Of a DNA stretch of 64,000 bases, positions 1-10,316 are shown one piece after another. The position numbers and the translations under genes are program-made. The stretch's first letter is position 1; each line of letters begins with the position of its first letter. Location: NCBI GenBank assembly GCA_964034945.1, contig OZ035963.1, forward strand, positions 64,794,682-64,858,681, in the 5' to 3' direction. Origin of the DNA: Chrysopilus asiliformis (Eukaryota; Arthropoda; Insecta; Diptera; Rhagionidae). Under the pieces are notes generated by a model. The model searched no databases, was not told the DNA's origin, and saw only the letters and a list, made by a program, of their open reading frames with translations.

Positions 1-28
1 TTTTTAAAACTTTTTTATTAAAATTTAA

Positions 29-169
29 TGCAATCGCATTGTCAGATGGCAAGACGGCGTTGACCAGGACGCGAAGAGAATTGGGATGCAAAACTGGAGG
101 ACATCAGCACGTGACCGGGACCTCTGGCGAGAGACATTGCGGGAGGCCATGACCGGAAACCGGTTGTAG
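29..169 (+). pseudogene. LINE reverse-transcriptase ORF, C-terminal tail
   Basis: The frame ending in TAG at 167-169 reads RWQDGVDQDAKRIG, then NWRTSARDRDLWRETLREA. This is the C-terminal pattern (W-D-V-D, NW, ARDR-W) of many non-LTR retrotransposon ORF2 proteins from insects. A stop codon lies just upstream of 29, so only the last ~46 codons are present. An AT-rich stretch follows, as expected for a LINE 3' end. The clade (RTE-, jockey- or CR1-like) cannot be set from so short a piece. It is a dead 5'-truncated fragment. Confidence 0.6.
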
Positions 170-487
170 TGCCGAGAGAGAGAGAATCGCATTTTGAAAA
201 AAAAAAATTATTCGAATTTAATATTATTATTAAAGTTTGATTTATTAAAAAAGAGGAGTATTAAACCAAGCTGTACTTTTTTAAAACCTCCGTTTACATT
301 GAAATCTCGATACCGTATACCCTCAGTACTTTATACCCCCCAATAGTGTATACCCCACAGAGAAAGTGTCAGGACAAGGCAAAAGAAAAGCTTTTTTTAA
401 ATTTTTAAGCATTCCCCAACCCCTCCTCTCCCCGCTTTTACCTAAAAATGTAACATGTTTTGCGAACAGTTCCTAATTTAATATTGA
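170..487. other. non-coding, nothing recognised
   Basis: AT-rich DNA downstream of the LINE tail, with a short stretch of CCCC-rich sequence near 410-440. I see no gene or bounded repeat here. Confidence 0.5.
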
Positions 488-1055
488 TAAGGCTGAAAGG
501 GTTTTGGGGTCTGTAGGGGTAGGGGTTTTGGGCGACGAGAAATCGAAATCCGTTGTCCATTTTGAGCTAGCACAACTTTTTGAGGCTACCCTAGCCGCCC
601 TGGCCAAACCGTGAGAGCTATCGAAAAACGGACAACGGATTCGTGATCAGCGACCTCCGATTACCCTTTACACCAAGTTTCAGCGAAATCTATTTTTTGA
701 AAAAAATCGCAAAAATCGATGGACTAACCACTGCAATTTTTGGCGTTTTTTTAAAAAAAAAATAGATTTCGCTGAAACTTGGTGTAAAGGGTAATCGGAG
801 GTCGCTGATCACGAATCCGTTGTCCGTTTTTCGATAGCTCTCACGGTTTGGCTAGGGCGCCTAGGGTCGCCTCAAAAAATGGAGATAGCTCAAAATGGAC
901 AACGGATTTCAATTTCTCGTCGCCGAAAACCCAGTACAAGTTTCAGCCCGATCAGAGAAAAAAATCACTGCATTTTTTTGCGTTTTTTTCGATTTTTTTT
1001 TCTGATCGGGCTGAAACGTGGTGGAGAGGGTAATGGGGGGGGGGTCGCTGATCAG
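488..1055. repeat. foldback repeat carrying the TGATCA 20-mer, copy 1
   Basis: Two arms, roughly 520-712 and 752-930, are near-perfect reverse complements. They include GACAACGGATTCGTGATCAG with its complement near 800-823, and the stretch describing CTCACGGTTTGG...GGGCGCC. A smaller palindrome follows at about 938-1020 around CAGCCCGATCAGAG. A related copy lies at 6695-7082. No coding capacity is visible. The superfamily is unknown, because no terminal inverted repeat with a clear target duplication could be fixed. Confidence 0.65.
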
Positions 1056-1097
1056 GTAAAGGAGAATTATTTTTAACATGCGTGAAAAACCTACCAA

Positions 1098-1228
1098 TCA
1101 CCCCGATTGCGAGTGTCGTGTCGTTTTCGACAAGAGTCGTTTTACGTGTCGTTGTTCGTGCTTTTCTATCAACAAAAACACGTAAAACGACTCTTGTCCA
1201 AAACGACACGACACTCGCAATCGGGATG
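1098..1228. repeat. foldback MITE, GTCGTGTCGTTTT family, copy 1
   Basis: A 131-bp hairpin. The left arm begins TCACCCCGATTGCGAGT and continues GTCGTGTCGTTTT; the right arm is its complement, ending ACTCGCAATCGGGATGA. Inside is a shorter symmetric block around ACGTAAAACGACTC. A second copy is at 7604-7735 with the same core but different outer arms. Too short to encode protein; probably a non-autonomous DNA transposon. Confidence 0.75.
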
Positions 1229-2689
1229 AATGCTTCTGAAAGGATTAAAATATAAATTTTAACGGAAAATTTTCATTTTTCAGGATTCCCCAGATTAACA
1301 CGAGTTTAAAATAATGAATTCTCTATTTAGTAAATTTTAAATGTAAAAATTTCTTACTTGTGGCATAAAATCCTTCTCTAACGTAGCGGAAAAAAGTTTT
1401 CCGTTGTAAATTTTCACCTGAGAAGCTCACCCATAGAAACACGCTGTTTTTTTATTCAATTTTCCTCTTCTGTTGATGAAAGTTTCCTTGAGTTGCCAAC
1501 AGATTCGATGTTCGTTCGTTATGGATATGAAAGTGACCTAATTTGATTTTATGAAATTAGCACTATGAGAAATTTCCCGAACCATGCGACCTGAACCTGA
1601 CCGAACGACTGCGGTCGCGATTCAATAAAATTTTTATATTGCAATTTTCCGGATGTTTCTCGCTTTTCCATACGTTTCTCGTATAATTAAGGTGGCAATA
1701 TAGGGGAGGAAAAGTAATTTCCACGATTTTTCGCTTACACCGGAAACTTCAATGGTTCCACGTTAGTTTAGTGAAGTTTTTTTCTCATAAAATCTGATTC
1801 TGTAACCATGCCAAGTTTTCATTCATTCACTCGCTCACCTGGGCGATATCTTTTCCCATATGTGCGGCCATTTACACTTCCATTGCCATCAACTCAGCTG
1901 GCCAGGTGGGAAAGTCCTCCCACATCCTTACCCGTTCTACACGTAAAACGACTCAGATCTAAATTTAGTTTGCCAAATGGTGGAAATCCTTTTCAATTTT
2001 AATCCAAGTTTTTCCAGATGTTTTCTGATTTTCCGGTCTGTTTTCGAGGGGGAAAAATTATGTTTTGAATTTATTCCTTTCGGATATTGCGATTCGGATT
2101 CCGGTGTTGAGTGGGCGAACACCCTTTTTATTATTTTTTTGCGATGATAAGTGGCTCAAGGACTTCTTTTGTTGTCTGGCGGACCGTGAAATTGTAAGTG
2201 TGCGAAAATGTAGAAATCAAAATTAAAAATTCATCCGGAGTTATCTCCAACTCTCGACGTTCTCACATGGGAAAATGCATGCGATTTTAATTATGGATCC
2301 GTTCTTATATGTTGCAGATTGTTTTTTTTTTATTTATTTTTGTGAATGTTTTTTTTTGCGAATGGAATTTTTTAGATATGGTCGAAATTCATAATTCAAA
2401 AAGCCAACCGATTCAGAAGTACTTTTCTGTGAACAGCAACAGTTTAACAACTTTTTATACAATGGGGATAATCAGCAAAGAGGTTTTTCATGTTGGGTAC
2501 TCCGGTTTTCAATTCACATAAAAATGTTTCGAAAATGTTTCACTGGCTTTAGAAAAATCCTTTTCTCATTAAAAATTCTTTTCTCATCCAATATTTTACT
2601 TTTTCTTGGTTGCGTGGATATAATTAGAGAAAGTGGCCAATCGGACATCTAAAAAATTGTTTAACCCATTAGGCCCCAGGGTCCTATTT
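1229..2689. other. non-coding, nothing recognised
   Basis: AT-rich sequence with only short chance frames of 60-70 codons. No splice-bounded exon, RNA gene or repeat boundary could be supported. Confidence 0.5.
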
Positions 2690-3300
2690 TAAAGACGGTG
2701 TAATATCAATGTACGGTTAAAGACAGAAATAGAGAGAATTTAAATATCTTTAATTCTACCTTTAACTTTTGTTTTTTTTTTTTTCGAAGAACCGTTAGTT
2801 TACAAGCAATTCGATAACGGTAAAAGATATCGGATAACAGTAAAAGGCAAACGTTATTCTCTTCAATTAATCTCATACATTGAACCAAGAAAAAAACCCG
2901 TTATTTTTCGAGATGATCGATAAAAAAATAATTTTTTTTAGAAATAACGGTATATCTCAATAACGGCCTGAGATACTGATGGTTTAAGGAAATGAAACAC
3001 ACGGATTATTGGAGAAGCCTTTAATGGTGTCCTTCCAGTTCAAAAGCAGAGGTGAGAGAGAAAGATAAATGACAGAGGAAACGATCGACAAGAATGATGG
3101 GATTGCCAGATACACATAACTACAACAGATACGCAATTCAAGTAAGTGACAAATATGTAGGAAATTTTATTGTCTCTAACTTTGGCCATACATAAGACTC
3201 CGAAAAAGGCGTAGTTTCCGAGCAAATAACAAAAACCGACATTGCGGTTTTAAAAAAAGCCGCCATTTTGGTTACTTCCGGTTAACGGATTTCGAACGGG
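2690..3300 (+). repeat. ACTTTCTTATAC-family repeat, internal part
   Basis: Contains the family's internal words: ACCGTTAGTTTACAAG, TTCGATAACGGTAAAAGATA, then a TATCTC-AATAACGG block, 'AAGCCGCCATTTTGG' and 'TTCCGGTTAACGGATTT'. The same order is seen at 24100-24760 and 26280-26880. Both ends are missing or diverged. About 2990-3130 looks unrelated and may be an insertion. Confidence 0.6.
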
Positions 3301-3518
3301 TGATTTTTTTGTTGGAATATGTCCATTCTTTTCTCAGCCCTAAAAACATAGTAATGATTCTACGAAAACTAGGACAAGTCCCAATATTTATGGAAGCCTT
3401 TACTACAAAATTGTGCAATGAGTCCAATAATCGCTTTCCCATATTTTATAGGAACGTTTCCCATGTGAATTATTTTCCCTGTACCGTCCACACAAGCCCT
3501 GAAGGAGTTTAAGAGAAA

Positions 3519-3545
3519 TCATACTAATATATAAAAATGAGTTGG

Positions 3546-3576
<31 letters not shown>

Positions 3577-3850
3577 TCCTCTTTCACGCAAAAACGGCTG
3601 AACCGATTGACTTGAAATTTGGCATGAGTGTCTGTGGTAGTTCTGGTTCCAACATAGGCATACGGAAAAGTATCACGAGGGGTGGGGGGACTAAGGGGAG
3701 GGGGTAAAGTGATTTCGAAACTTAGTTTTCCTTCTATGTTACTCTTTCGCGGGGAAACTACCGAGCCGATTGGCCTGAAGTTTAACTCCAACATAGACCA
3801 TAAAAAAAATTGAAAAAACTTAACCCGGCAACGACGGGTATGCAAGCTAG
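3519..3850 (+). mobile_element. candidate non-autonomous Helitron
   Basis: The 332-bp block begins TC and ends CTAG, sitting between a host A (3518) and T (3851), as expected for Helitrons. Just before the 3' end is a short GC hairpin (ACCCG...CGGGT) followed by 12 bases ending GCTAG. The 5' part has ATACTAATATATAAAAATGA and a (GTCT)n run. The interior repeats a phrase describing 'AAACGGCTGAACCGATTG' and 'GAAACTACCGAGCCGATT'. There is no Rep/helicase coding, so this would be a mini-Helitron. There is no target duplication, also as expected. Confidence 0.55.
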
Positions 3851-3924
3851 TGTTTTCATAAAAAATAACGATAGTTTTTAAATTTTGAATTTTATTTTAA
3901 TATATTTTCACTTTTTGTCCGTTT

Positions 3925-4050
3925 TTTTTTTTAGAAAACTTAATCAAAAAGAGGACAACGCTGAAAATATTAAAGAAAATCACCGAACGCTTTTTCTATG
4001 ACCTCAAAAAGCGGACATTTCCTGGTAAAAGAGGACGTCTGGTCACCCTA
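3925..4050. mobile_element. DNA-transposon end fragment (GGTGACCAGACGTCC)
   Basis: The 3' boundary is GAGGACGTCTGGTCACCCTA. Its complement TAGGGTGACCAGACGTCC is a transposon-like terminal sequence. GAGGAC and 'AAAAAGCGGACATTTCC' words recur internally. Only one end is visible. A related end, GACGTCTGGTCACC, is at about 43855-43870, and a relative (TAGGGTGACCATACTTCC) bounds the element at 7892. Superfamily not assigned. Confidence 0.4.
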
Positions 4051-4568
4051 TACATTACAAAAAAATTAAACAAATTGACAAGATGTTTTTTTTTTATAAT
4101 TTTCATCATTTATTCAGTTTTTTTGTTTTGTTTTTATTTTTTTTTCTTTAAATTTTGTTTCTGTATATAACTATTTCATTTTATTTACATTTTCTTCATA
4201 ATTTTAATTTTTATACCATTTTTTTTTAATTTTACCAATATTTTGTATTTTTAAATAGTTTTTTTTTATTTAAATATTATTATTATTATTAATAATAATA
4301 AATTAATAATAATTCATGTTAAGATATCAATTTTTTTTCTCTTTAATTATTCTTTTTATTTTTTTGCTGATGCGAATGTTTATTGTTTGCATTTTGAAAT
4401 AATTGTCGTTTAATAATTTTTAATTATAAACTGTTTATTGGTATGTTTTAGCATTATTTATTGGGGGTATCCTTCTTTTTCTTTTATTATAAGTAATTCT
4501 TTATGCTTTATTATTTTTGTTGGTTTTGTAAATATTTCCATTTTTTTTTGCGGTCAGTTAATTACCAA

Positions 4569-4650
<82 letters not shown>

Positions 4651-5238
4651 GCCCATAATAGAGTAATCGTAATAATTTTTAATAATATTTTCTTTTTCTT
4701 CTTTCATTTGTTGCTATCATTAAATTTATTATTTTTGTTAAGTATTTATATATAATTTATGTTCATATTTATATTATTTTATATAGATTTCTGGTTTTTT
4801 CTTCTTTTTTTCTTGGATTTAATTAATTTTTTACTAAGTGTTTGTTTCCTATCTAGCTAACTTGCATGGTTTGTTTTAAATATTATTTTACTTATTTCAT
4901 ATTTTCTTTCTTATTGTATTTATTTATATATAATATATATGTTTTATTATATTATAATTTTTTTATTTGAATTTTTCCCCATTATTTTTGTATTTAATTC
5001 GTAGTATTTATATTTTAATTTCCAGCTTTCTGTATTATTTTATTGTTTTAAACTGGATTTTTTTTTTTGTGTTTTTAGATAAAAAGCTGATCAGGAAGTG
5101 TACGTACTAATAATGGAGTGGAAAATTTGTTCAAATTTTACTGAGAATTGCATGTAAAACCAAAGATTAGGAAATAAAGATAAGAATCCTGGATCAAATT
5201 TTGAGATTACAAAAAATCCGACATCGGACATGGAATCT
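4051..5238. other. AT-rich non-coding DNA
   Basis: Extremely T-rich, low-complexity sequence with scattered TATTA runs and one CTTG microsatellite (4571-4652). Nothing gene-like was seen. Confidence 0.6.
4571..4652. repeat. (CTTG)n microsatellite
   Basis: About twenty copies of the tetranucleotide GCTT, with one variant unit (TTAC) near the right end. It creates an artificial run of Leu-Ala-Cys codons in one frame. Confidence 0.95.
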
Positions 5239-5241
5239 TTA

Positions 5242-5701
5242 TGGTTCAACCACAGTGAAGGCGGCAAGTCGCAGCGGCAAACGGCACTAATGTAGCGCAA
5301 CGAGAGCTGCTACAATACAGCGGCAACTGCGGCGCACTTTTTCCGAACCAAAGTCAAACTTGCCGCCGCCGCCCAAAATGTTTTATGAAAACCACCACAT
5401 TCGGCGCCACATTCTGTGCAGATTTTTAACGTTTTGATTTCACAAGATGCCGACAACGGAGGAAAAATTAATCGAGTTCGTAAAAGGAAACCCAGTGCTC
5501 TACGATTTGGTCCATCCTCAATATAAGGATATAAAATCAACGAAAATAAGTGGAGCGAAGTAGCGGACGAATTAAATAAGTTTTGACGTTTCAATTTTGA
5601 CAGAAGCCGCTATCATTGTAGCTGGCTCGGCGGTATATGTGGCGGACCCATGCCACCCGCCGTCGCCGCTGCCGCTTGCCGCCTTCATTGTGGTTGAACC
5701 A
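5242..5701. mobile_element. PIF/Harbinger-type non-autonomous element
   Basis: A 460-bp element with ~39-bp terminal inverted repeats, starting TGGTTCAACCACAGTGAAGG at the left and matched by its near-exact complement at the right. It is flanked by TTA at 5239-5241 and 5702-5704. A 3-bp TWA target duplication is the mark of PIF/Harbinger. The interior has a broken MADF-domain ORF (5447-5586), and Harbinger elements carry a second ORF with a Myb/MADF-like protein. No DDE nuclease sequence is left, so the element needs an outside transposase. Confidence 0.75.
5447..5586 (+). pseudogene. MADF (Myb-like DNA-binding) ORF fragment
   Basis: From ATG at 5447 the frame reads MPTTEEKLIEFVKGNPVLYD, then LVHPQYKD. 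After an apparent 1-base deletion near 5525-5535 it continues in another frame as ENKWSEVADELNKF and stops at 5584-5586. The order (LI-FV, P-LYD, YKD, W-EVA-EL) is that of a MADF domain's first two helices. MADF/Myb proteins bind DNA and, in Harbinger elements, help deliver the nuclease to the ends. The frame break and early stop make this copy non-functional. Confidence 0.65.
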
Positions 5702-5704
5702 TTA

Positions 5705-6690
5705 GAATGCCTTGCAAAACGATTCATTTCCCTTATATTTTAACGTTTCACTGTCAAAAAATCAATAAAAATATTAAGATTCATGAAAAATTCTGTTGTT
5801 TCTTATCTTTAGTTATCTAATTTTTGTAAAAAAAATGTACCCGCAGGCGACACTTTTTAAACAGAATGCGGCGCAGTTTTTTAAATCAAGACATACACAG
5901 TTCCAAGCAGCCGAAGTTTAACCGAGGTTGTCATTTTTGATCAAAGTTGGCCGAAACCGATTAATCGGTCGGATTCTACAAACAGACCTAAATTTATATT
6001 AAAATAATTTCAATTAATATTTTCCTGTAATTTCTGTAACTATTTTTTTTACTATAATTTATTTAAAAAACATTTTGAAAGAAATAAAATTTATCCCACT
6101 TCTGATCAGCCTCAGTTTAAAATTTAAAAAATGCAATCGTGTTTGTTTAAATGCTTTTGGAAGGAAAGTCTATTCAGTAATTAAACTTTATGGCGATTTA
6201 ATTTACTGTTTTCATATTTTATTTATGTTTTAACTTATTTATTTTTTCTAAATCCTGTGTTTTGAGTATTAAATATTAATATCAAAGTTATTTGGTTATC
6301 GTTTAAAGTAAGAGGAGCGTTTTTTTTCTGTGTAGATGTGGTTTTGTTCGTATATGATTTTTTTATTTATTTTTTGTTATTTATATTAGCGTACTTACAG
6401 ATAAATTTACAGTACAATTACATTTTTTTTTAAATTTATTGAAAGTTTTTATTCATGGTTATTTCATTTCAATTAGAATTTCTCTTTTCCTTTCTTATAA
6501 AAAATTGCGAATAAATGCATTTGTGTGAAATTTCGGTCGCACTTTTTGTCTGTGAGTTTTAATTTTACAATCGTTTTTAAAATTTGCTAAATTAGAAGTA
6601 ATTTTACTAGACTTAAGACTAAATAAACTATTGGATTTATTAAAAAAAATGTTTTGGGGTTTTTTTTTTCAAAAAATAGATTTCTAAAAA
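5705..6690. other. AT-rich non-coding DNA
   Basis: Mostly A/T with short repeats. One phrase with GCGGCGCAG near 5870 recurs elsewhere (8140, 32160, 39105, 45430). No gene is supported. Confidence 0.5.
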
Positions 6691-6694
6691 AATA

Positions 6695-7082
6695 GAGGCG
6701 CCCTGGCCAAACCGTGAAAGATATCAAAAAACGGACAACAGATTCGTGATCAGCGACCCCCCATTACCCTTTTCACCAAGTTTCAGCCCGATTAGAGACA
6801 AAAATTTTTTTTGAATGAAAAAAACGCCAAAAATTGCAGTGGTGTTAGTCCATCGATTTTTGCGATTTTTTTCAAAAAATAGATTTCACTGAAACTTTGT
6901 GTAAAGGGTAATGGGGGATCGCTGATCACGAATCCGTTGTCCGTTTTTCGATAGCTGTCACGGTTTGGCCAGGGCGCCTAGGGTCGTCTCAAAAAATTGT
7001 GCTAGCTCAAAATGGAAAACGGATTTCGATTTCTCGTCCCCCAAAACCCCTACATTCCAAGTTTCAGCCCGATCGGAGACAA
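6695..7082. repeat. foldback repeat carrying the TGATCA 20-mer, copy 2
   Basis: Repeats the content of 488-1055: GGCGCCCTGGCCAAACCGTG, the AGATTCGTGATCAGCGACC word, a reverse-complement return (GATCGCTGATCACGAATCCG at 6917-6936), and a final 'AGTTTCAGCCCGATCGGAGA'. The arms pair around 6830. It is diverged from copy 1 at scattered positions and non-coding. Confidence 0.65.
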
Positions 7083-7603
7083 AAAAAAGAATTGAAATAA
7101 AAAATTCATATTAGAAAGAATTATTGCCAATTGCGATGAGAATTAGAGTCGTGTCATTTCAAGTGACAAATCTATCAGAATCGTGCGATAATCAGAATCA
7201 ACTATTAACAGAATAAGCTGTTTTCTTCATAAATGGTAAAAATTGAAATGTTTTAGGGGTTGTAAACAGGTAACATAAAAGAAATTACTTACCTTGAACG
7301 GCGCATTAGTTCTGTATAGTTCTGTGATTCAAATTCAAATTTTTCATATTTTTATCTTTCTTACATATAAGAAAGGTGTTAAAATCACTCCAAAAACCTC
7401 GCACTCAAGCATCGCATTCAAAAAAACCATATTTCACATCTATAACTTTTCGCGCCTCACCATTTTAGCATGTCCTCTGGAGGGAACCGAAAGGGTTAAA
7501 TGATAGTTGTTGCATATCAGAGGAATAAAGTTTGTACCTAGAATATCTGCGGCCATTTTGATTCTATTTGTACGCCAAGGTTCACGTTTTTCTGTCGTTA
7601 CAT
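7083..7603. other. non-coding, nothing recognised
   Basis: AT-rich spacer between two foldback repeats. Only short chance frames are present. Confidence 0.45.
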
Positions 7604-7735
7604 ACACCACGGTTCTGATAGTCGTGTCGTTTTTGACAAGAATCGTTTTACGTGTCGTTGTTCGTGCTTTTCGATCAACGAAAACACGTAAAACGACTCT
7701 AGCCGAAAACGACACGACTATCAGAATGAGGGTGA
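7604..7735. repeat. foldback MITE, GTCGTGTCGTTTT family, copy 2
   Basis: Same core as 1098-1228 (GTCGTGTCGTTTTTGACAAG ... ACGTAAAACGACTC ... GACACGAC). The outer arms here are TTCTGATA and its complement TATCAGAA instead of the GATTGCGAGT pair of copy 1. Beyond them CACC / GGGTGATA marks the probable end. Confidence 0.75.
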
Positions 7736-7891
7736 TAATATCTCTGAAATTTTCCTCTTCATTGCAGTGAACAAAATAAAATCCAATCCAATCCAATCAA
7801 AGGCACATCAAAAATAATGAAAAATAAAGCTGAAACCAAAAATATAAGAAACACTACATTCTAGAGCAGTGGTGGTAGAAGTAGAGATTAC

Positions 7892-8569
7892 TTAGGGTGA
7901 CCATACTTCCCATAATAGCGGAGACAGTCCCGGAATTATACAATTTAGGTCCGTTTGCGCGTATTATTCTTAAATAATTAAGTTCTGGTTAGCCTACTTA
8001 AACCGTAGAAATTCTTCGACTTAAATTTTTTTAAGTTGTACATAAGTTACTAAGTTTTGTTGGTGCAAACGGCACTTAGTATTATAACTTCTTAACCACT
8101 AAGAAAATTAGCCTCGGAACCGAAGGATTTTTGTCTGCGGCGCAGTTTCTTTAGTCACTACCGTATCTAGTGCATTTTTCTTCTTAAAAAAAATATCCCA
8201 AGGCGCATTTCATTGAATATTTTTAATATTGGGATGTTTGACTCTAAAAGTTTTGCCTGCGGCGTAATCTTTGTTATATAATGAAAACATAAAACCCCAA
8301 TTTGGTGTTTACTCGTTGAATCATTTCTCATTCATTGTTTTTACGCGACCTTTCTGGTATTGAATTCTTAAACCCCAAAAACACTTTTTCTGTAGTCCGA
8401 AACAATAAACAAAAATTGAAGCAAACCCTCTTGCCTCTGATCGGGCTTTCATGATTAATTCCGAAGCATAAAAAATTGTCTCACACTTCGTTGTCGTCGC
8501 CCCCCCCCCCCCCCGCTTCCATCGGTAATCTGTCCCGGAATCGCACAAAAAAAAATATGGTCACCTTAA
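7892..8569. mobile_element. DNA transposon derivative bounded by GGTGACCATA
   Basis: Left end TTAGGGTGACCATACTTCC and right end ATATGGTCACCTTA are inverted repeats about 680 bp apart. Inside is AT-rich DNA, two GCGGCG-containing words and a poly-C run near 8502-8515. The outer TTA/TAA could be a 3-bp target duplication or part of the repeat. No transposase is seen. Its right end abuts the next foldback element (8585). Confidence 0.5.
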
Positions 8570-8584
8570 GATTTCTGGAAATCA

Positions 8585-8789
8585 GGGCACCAATCATGTA
8601 TTCCGATGCGTCTCTGTCTTTCGACTTCGACGCAGCTTTTAACTCTTGATTTCGCCATATCTGTAGCTTGAAACGTGATTTTGTCAGTCACTCCAGCAAA
8701 TTTGAAGCTGCTGATATGGCGAAGTCAAGAGTTAAAAGCTGCGTGGAAGTCGAAAGACAGAGACGCGTCGGAATACATGATTGGTGCCC
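8585..8789. repeat. foldback MITE with ~85-bp arms
   Basis: The left arm starts GGGCACCAATCATGTATTCC and the right arm ends with its complement. The arms agree over about 85 bases with a handful of mismatches, around a ~35-base loop near 8682-8710. TTTCTGG-like words lie outside both ends. Non-coding. Confidence 0.75.
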
Positions 8790-9541
8790 AGAAATGATAA
8801 ATAAAAAATCATGCGTAGTTTTGTTTTTCAAATAATATTTGTTTAATCATTTTTATCAATTTTAATTTGTAGTATCATAATTATACACATTAATTAAAAG
8901 AAAGTAAATATATTTTTTTACCTTTTAAATTGTTTTTTTTTTTTTTGTTTAATATTAATTATTATTATTTTATCAATATTTTAATATTATTCTTCTTTTT
9001 ATTAATCATTTAATATTTTTTTTTGTTTTGTTTTATTTTATTTTTTTTAAATTTTATATCAATAGCTTAACTTTACTGCTTTCTCATTTAATATTTTAAT
9101 CATTTAATTATTTTTATTTATTTATATATAATCGTATGTTGTAATAATAATAATAATAATATATGCATTTCTATTTATAGTATTTATATATGTATTTATT
9201 TATATTTTTATGTATAGATTTTGTTTTTAATAAAAGTAATAATTGTATTTTTTGTTTGTTGTTTCAAAGTTATATTAATTAAAATTTAAACTTAGCAATT
9301 AGACATAAATCAACTAAAAAAAATGATAAAAAAAAAGAAAATTCTGTTTATTGTAAATGTTTGAAAAAATTAACAAATGTTTTTTTTTATTTTAAATTTT
9401 CTTTCGTATCTGCGACGAGTGCTGTTATATTTTCCTATTTATTGTATTTTTTTCCTATAATTCGACGCGAGTTCAGATTTTTTTTTTAAATTTCGGCTAT
9501 TTATTGTGTTTACTTGCATATTTTTTAAAACGTCCTTATCA
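8790..9541. other. AT-rich non-coding DNA
   Basis: Long T- and A-rich low-complexity stretch with TAATAA runs near 9150. Nothing gene-like was seen. Confidence 0.6.
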
Positions 9542-9714
9542 GGAGTGATATTCCGTAACTTGTTTCAAGGGATCGTTTCGAGTTAGAAGAACAAGAAGTA
9601 TTCGCTGTCTCTGTTTTGACCGAAATAAATGACAGAGAGAAACCGAGATAGCAAATATCACTTTTTCTTCTAACTCGAAACAAACGCTTGAATCAAGTTA
9701 CGGAATACCACTCC
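9542..9714. repeat. foldback MITE, GGAGTGATATTCCGTAACTT ends
   Basis: 173-bp inverted repeat. The left arm has GGAGTGATATTCCGTAACTT, then GTTTCGAGTTAGAAGAA; the right arm is the complement, ending ATTCCAC... as GGAATACCACTCC. Arms of ~70 bases with scattered mismatches flank a short loop containing CTGTCTCTGTTTTGACC. Non-coding. Confidence 0.75.
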
Positions 9715-10067
9715 AGCTTTTTAAGTTTCTTGATAGTACAAATTTATAATTTTGTAAATGTTAGGAAATTTACTCAGTTTAACTAAAAAGTAATTTTGTC
9801 TATTGGTTTCAAAAGCAGACATGGCCACCTTATACTAGTAGGACACATGGCTTCTTTAGCTACGCAGCACCAAGAAAAACTATCAAAAAAAATTACAGCG
9901 GCTGCAAAAATTGACAGTTTTTCTTCGTTCTGCACAGCGAAAGTAGCCATATCTGATCCAGCCCTTAAGTAATTTCGAGAAAACCATCACGAAAAACTTT
10001 GTAAGGCATTAAATGTTGGTTATTTGGAATTTTGAATTTCGTGAAATTTAAAAAAAAATTAAAACTA

Positions 10068-10316
10068 CAGTAATCCCTCCAACTGCGCGATAGATACGTT
10101 CCACAAAAAGAGCGCGCAAACCGAAACCGCGCACTGTGAACCCTACTTTGTATGAAGTTTTGGGGTTAGGAACATGTTTTTTTAAACGAATATTATGGAA
10201 AAAACCGCGCAGTTGCGAAATTTTTACCGCGCAGTTCGAAATTTTGGTATTAAAAACTTAACCGCGCAGTTGCGAAACCGCGCAGTTGCGAAATCGCGCA
10301 GTTGGAGGGATTACTG
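10068..10316. mobile_element. pogo/Tigger-type MITE
   Basis: 249-bp element with ends CAGTAATCCCTCCAACTGCG and exact complement, flanked by TA (10066-10067 and 10317-10318). CAGTA-type ends with a TA duplication fit the pogo/Tigger branch of Tc1/mariner. The interior repeats CCGCGCAGTTGCGAAA and close variants at least four times near the right end, echoing the terminal GCGCAGTTGGAGG. These may be extra transposase-binding sites. No coding capacity. Confidence 0.75.
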
